Source: Kuafuiihalomonas sp964473255
Lineage (GTDB): Bacteria; Myxococcota; Kuafuiibacteriia; Kuafuiibacteriales; Kuafuiibacteriaceae
DNA length: 64,000 nucleotides
NCBI GenBank assembly: GCA_964473255.1
Contig: CAYYOT010000014.1
Coordinates: 1-64,000 of the forward strand
Direction: 5' to 3'
Notes under the pieces: generated by a model
Seen by the model: the letters and a program-made list of their open reading frames with translations, nothing else
Told to the model about the DNA's origin: nothing
Databases searched by the model: none
Position numbers and translations under genes: made by a program
Part shown: in pieces, positions 61,810 to 64,000 of the stretch
How the letters are laid out: each line of letters starts with the position of its first letter
Numbering within the stretch: position 1 is the first letter of the stretch

Positions 61810-63151
61810 CGCCGACCTCCAGCGATTCGATGGGTCCCGCGAGACGGATCACGAAGCGCAGGACCAGCGCGACCGCGACCGCGGACAGGCCAGCCACGAG
61901 GCCCCACCAGTAGCCTTCGGCACCGAGCCCCGCGCTCAGGCCTAGCGCCATGGCGACCGGTAGCCCGATGACCCAGTGTCCTACCATGTTGGCCCAAAAC
62001 GAATAGGACGTGTCGCCCAGCCCGCGAAGGATGCCGCCACTGACGGCCTGGGCACCGTCGGAAACGCTGAAGACCGCGGCGATGAGGAGCAGTCGCGCCC
62101 CCATCTGTACGACCACCGGTTCATCGGGAGCGAAGAGACGCGCGATCGGCTCCCCGAACAGAGCGAACACGAGGCCTCCCGCCGACATGAGCGCGACGCT
62201 CCAGCCCAACGCCAAGAACGCCGAGCGCCGAGCCTCGCGAAGATTCTTGCGCCCGACGTGGTACCCCACGCGGGCCGTTGCCGCGATGGAGAGGCCCATC
62301 GCCATCATGAAGGTCAGCGCCGCCATGGTCAGCGCGATCTGGTGTCCGGCGAGTGCCTCGGGCCCTTCGCGACCCACGAGCACGGAGACCATCGCGAAAA
62401 TCCCGACCTCGAGCGCGAACTGCGATCCGATCGGCGCTCCGATGCGGGCCAAGGACCGGAGGGCCGGCGGGTCTGGTCGATTCGACGGGTCTCCAAAACG
62501 GAACGCAGCTCCGTAGCTGACGCGCACGGCGGGTACTGCGACGGCAAGCATGACCAGCCAGCAGGTGCTCGTGGCGAGGCCCACGCCGACTGCGCCGAGA
62601 CCGAAGCCCCACACCAGCACGACATCCAGGAAGAGGTTGGCCACGTTGGCTATGGCGACGGCCCACAGAATGGGCCGGGTCTTGCCCGACGCCGCAAGAA
62701 AGCTCCGATAGGACGTGAACAGGAGGGTGAACACGTGTCCCGGGAGACGTGCCCATACGTAGGCCGAGGCGAGAGCGGCCACCTCCGGATCGACGTCGCC
62801 CCAAGTAAAGAGGGCCAGCGGTAGCAGTGCCGCGAGTGACAGTGGAAGGCCGACGATCAACGACAGCCACACCGACTGCCGGAGCCACGCCAAGGCAGCG
62901 GATTCGTCGCCCCGCCCCCTGGCCTGAGAGACGAAGCTCTCCAGCCCCATGATCAAGCCGAGACCGAATCCGGCGATGACCATGACCACGTTGTTGCCGA
63001 GCCCGACGGCACCCAGATCCTCGGCCGAGACCCGGCCCACGATGAACGTGTCGACCACCCCCATCAAGACCTGCCCGGCTTGGGAGGCCATCAACGGGGC
63101 GGCGATGCGAAGCAGGATGGCGGACTCGGAGCGGGGCCCCGAAGCGCTCAC
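61766..63151 (-). CDS. MATE family efflux transporter
   Basis: A 461-aa twelve-helix drug/sodium antiporter. The N-terminal half begins LLRIAAPLMASQAGQVLMGV with FIVGRVSAEDLGAVGLG; the second half repeats the pattern in RIGAPIGSQFALEVGIFAMV. It would export cationic compounds or natural products such as polyketides, in exchange for sodium or protons. GTG 63151 overlaps the leuS stop by 4 bases, so the two genes are probably co-transcribed. Confidence 0.95.
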   Translation of the reverse strand: MSASGPRSESAILLRIAAPLMASQAGQVLMGVVDTFIVGRVSAEDLGAVGLGNNVVMVIAGFGLGLIMGLESFVSQARGRGDESAALAWLRQSVWLSLIVGLPLSLAALLPLALFTWGDVDPEVAALASAYVWARLPGHVFTLLFTSYRSFLAASGKTRPILWAVAIANVANLFLDVVLVWGFGLGAVGVGLATSTCWLVMLAVAVPAVRVSYGAAFRFGDPSNRPDPPALRSLARIGAPIGSQFALEVGIFAMVSVLVGREGPEALAGHQIALTMAALTFMMAMGLSIAATARVGYHVGRKNLREARRSAFLALGWSVALMSAGGLVFALFGEPIARLFAPDEPVVVQMGARLLLIAAVFSVSDGAQAVSGGILRGLGDTSYSFWANMVGHWVIGLPVAMALGLSAGLGAEGYWWGLVAGLSAVAVALVLRFVIRLAGPIESLEVGATTVRKPGSAPLDR

Positions 63152-64000
63152 TTCGCGATGAAGTTCAGGATCTTTCCCGGTTTGTAAATGACTCGGACCA
63201 CGTTCTTACCGTCGAGATGCCGCTGAACCGAGGGTTCTGCTCGAGCCGCGGCTACGGCGGTGGCCTCGTCGGCATCGACGGCCACTCGGATCTCTCCCCG
63301 AACCTTGCCCATGACCTGCACGCCGATGGTGACCGCATCCTCCGCGACGTAGGCGGGGTCGGCCTTCGGCCACGGCACCCGCGTGATCCCGCCCGGGTTC
63401 GACAGCCCCTCTGCCCAGAGTTCTTCCGCCAAGTGCGGAGCAAACGGGGACAGGAGCTGGGCGAGGGGTTCCAGGACCGCGCGGCTGGTGGTGCCCGAAG
63501 AAGAGAGCTCCCGGGTGGCTACGTGTAGGGCGGAGATCGCCGTATTCAAGGCGAGCCGTTCGATATCGTCGTCGACCTTGGCGATCGCCTTGTGGAGTAC
63601 GCGCAGCTCGTCCTCGGTCGGCGCGGTGTCGGTGACCTTCGGCCGGTCGTGCTCGTCGAAGTACAGACGCCAAACGCGCCGTAGGAAGTTGTACTGCGCT
63701 TCGATGCCCGAAGGAGACCAAGGCTTGTCCTGGTCTAGCGGACCGAGGAAGCCGATGTACACCCGCATGGCGTCGGCGCCGTACTGCTCGATGATCTCGT
63801 CCGGATTGACGACGTTCCCCTTCCGCTTCGACATTTTCTCGACGTGCCGTTCGAGCTCGATGTCGGTCCCCTTCTTGTAGAAGGCCCCGCCCCTTTCCTC
63901 GACGTCAGCAACGGGAACGATCCGCTCTTCGGGGTCGTAGTACGTGAAGGCCTGGATCATGCCCTGATGGCGCAACCGGCTGAAGGGCTCGGCGTCGCGG
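63148..64000 (-). CDS. leuS: Leucyl-tRNA synthetase, C-terminal part
   Basis: Only the last 284 or so residues are in the window; the gene runs past the right edge without a start. The catalytic KMSKS loop appears as KMSKRKGNVV, followed by GADAMRVYIGFLGPLDQDKPW, the anticodon-binding helical domain (AEDELRVLHKAIAK-like) and the C-terminal domain ending YKPGKILNFIAK. The reading frame upstream of 63975 (EPFSRLRHQGMI) continues the synthetase. It charges tRNA-Leu. Confidence 0.97.
   Translation of the reverse strand, partial: RDAEPFSRLRHQGMIQAFTYYDPEERIVPVADVEERGGAFYKKGTDIELERHVEKMSKRKGNVVNPDEIIEQYGADAMRVYIGFLGPLDQDKPWSPSGIEAQYNFLRRVWRLYFDEHDRPKVTDTAPTEDELRVLHKAIAKVDDDIERLALNTAISALHVATRELSSSGTTSRAVLEPLAQLLSPFAPHLAEELWAEGLSNPGGITRVPWPKADPAYVAEDAVTIGVQVMGKVRGEIRVAVDADEATAVAAARAEPSVQRHLDGKNVVRVIYKPGKILNFIAK

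Overview
This 64 kb window is a dense, GC-rich bacterial chromosome segment. It holds 55 protein genes or gene fragments, one tRNA and very little intergenic DNA, with no insertion sequence, phage gene, integrase or CRISPR array that I could see. Several traits point to an uncultured Myxococcota-like (former Deltaproteobacteria) lineage: a variant system I* cytochrome c maturation operon whose CcmE carries Cys instead of the heme-binding His, a myxobacterial-style Asp/Ala/Pro-rich lipoprotein linker, and a type III polyketide synthase. The assignment is inference; I cannot run a phylogeny. Both window ends cut genes: lon at the left and leuS at the right.

Layout. 1-4.4 kb: a 3' GNAT fragment abutting a lon fragment that lacks its N-terminal domain, a GH1 beta-glucosidase, leucine dehydrogenase and a small charged protein. 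4.4-13.3 kb: engB; the ccmE-ccmF-(zinc-ribbon protein)-(membrane-anchored protein)-ccmA-ccmB-ccmC-ccmD-like-(46-aa membrane protein) operon; and, convergent to it, a ResB-like protein with a tetraheme cytochrome c. 13.3-21.2 kb: coaE, an SDR, a rhomboid protease, aminopeptidase P, a zincless Fpg glycosylase, transketolase and a lipoprotein. 21.2-29.7 kb: an AddB/AddA-type helicase-nuclease pair, an EAL protein, a DUF2007-like protein and uridine kinase. 29.7-35.4 kb: a type III PKS with an FAD oxidoreductase, a GNAT, tRNA-Arg(TCG), a GST, a ZIP-like protein and a broken pentameric ligand-gated channel gene.

35.4-47.8 kb: the glyoxylate shunt (aceB-aceA) divergent from its probable ScfR/RamB-type regulator, then a tight sugar operon (debranching enzyme, aquaporin, VOC lipoprotein, GH63-like glycosidase, glucose dehydrogenase, shortened NAD(P)HX-epimerase-like protein). 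47.8-54.3 kb: a GMC oxidoreductase, a redoxin-2OG oxygenase fusion, a Tat-exported PhoX phosphatase divergent from tatA, and an orphan J-like protein. 54.3-64 kb: a glycosyltransferase and a DegT-type aminotransferase, a receiver-Fis regulator without an AAA+ domain, an RlmN-type radical SAM methylase overlapping a DUF362 gene, an arylsulfotransferase-like lipoprotein, a MATE transporter and leuS.

Working together: the Ccm operon would mature c-type cytochromes such as the adjacent tetraheme protein. AceBA with its regulator allows growth on acetate or fatty acids. The 40-47.8 kb operon would turn alpha-glucans into glucose and oxidise it. The most unusual material is the system I* locus with its accessory membrane proteins and ResB-like neighbour. 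Three places look like internal deletions or rearrangements (about 120-150, 34,640 and 47,610) and need read-level checking.
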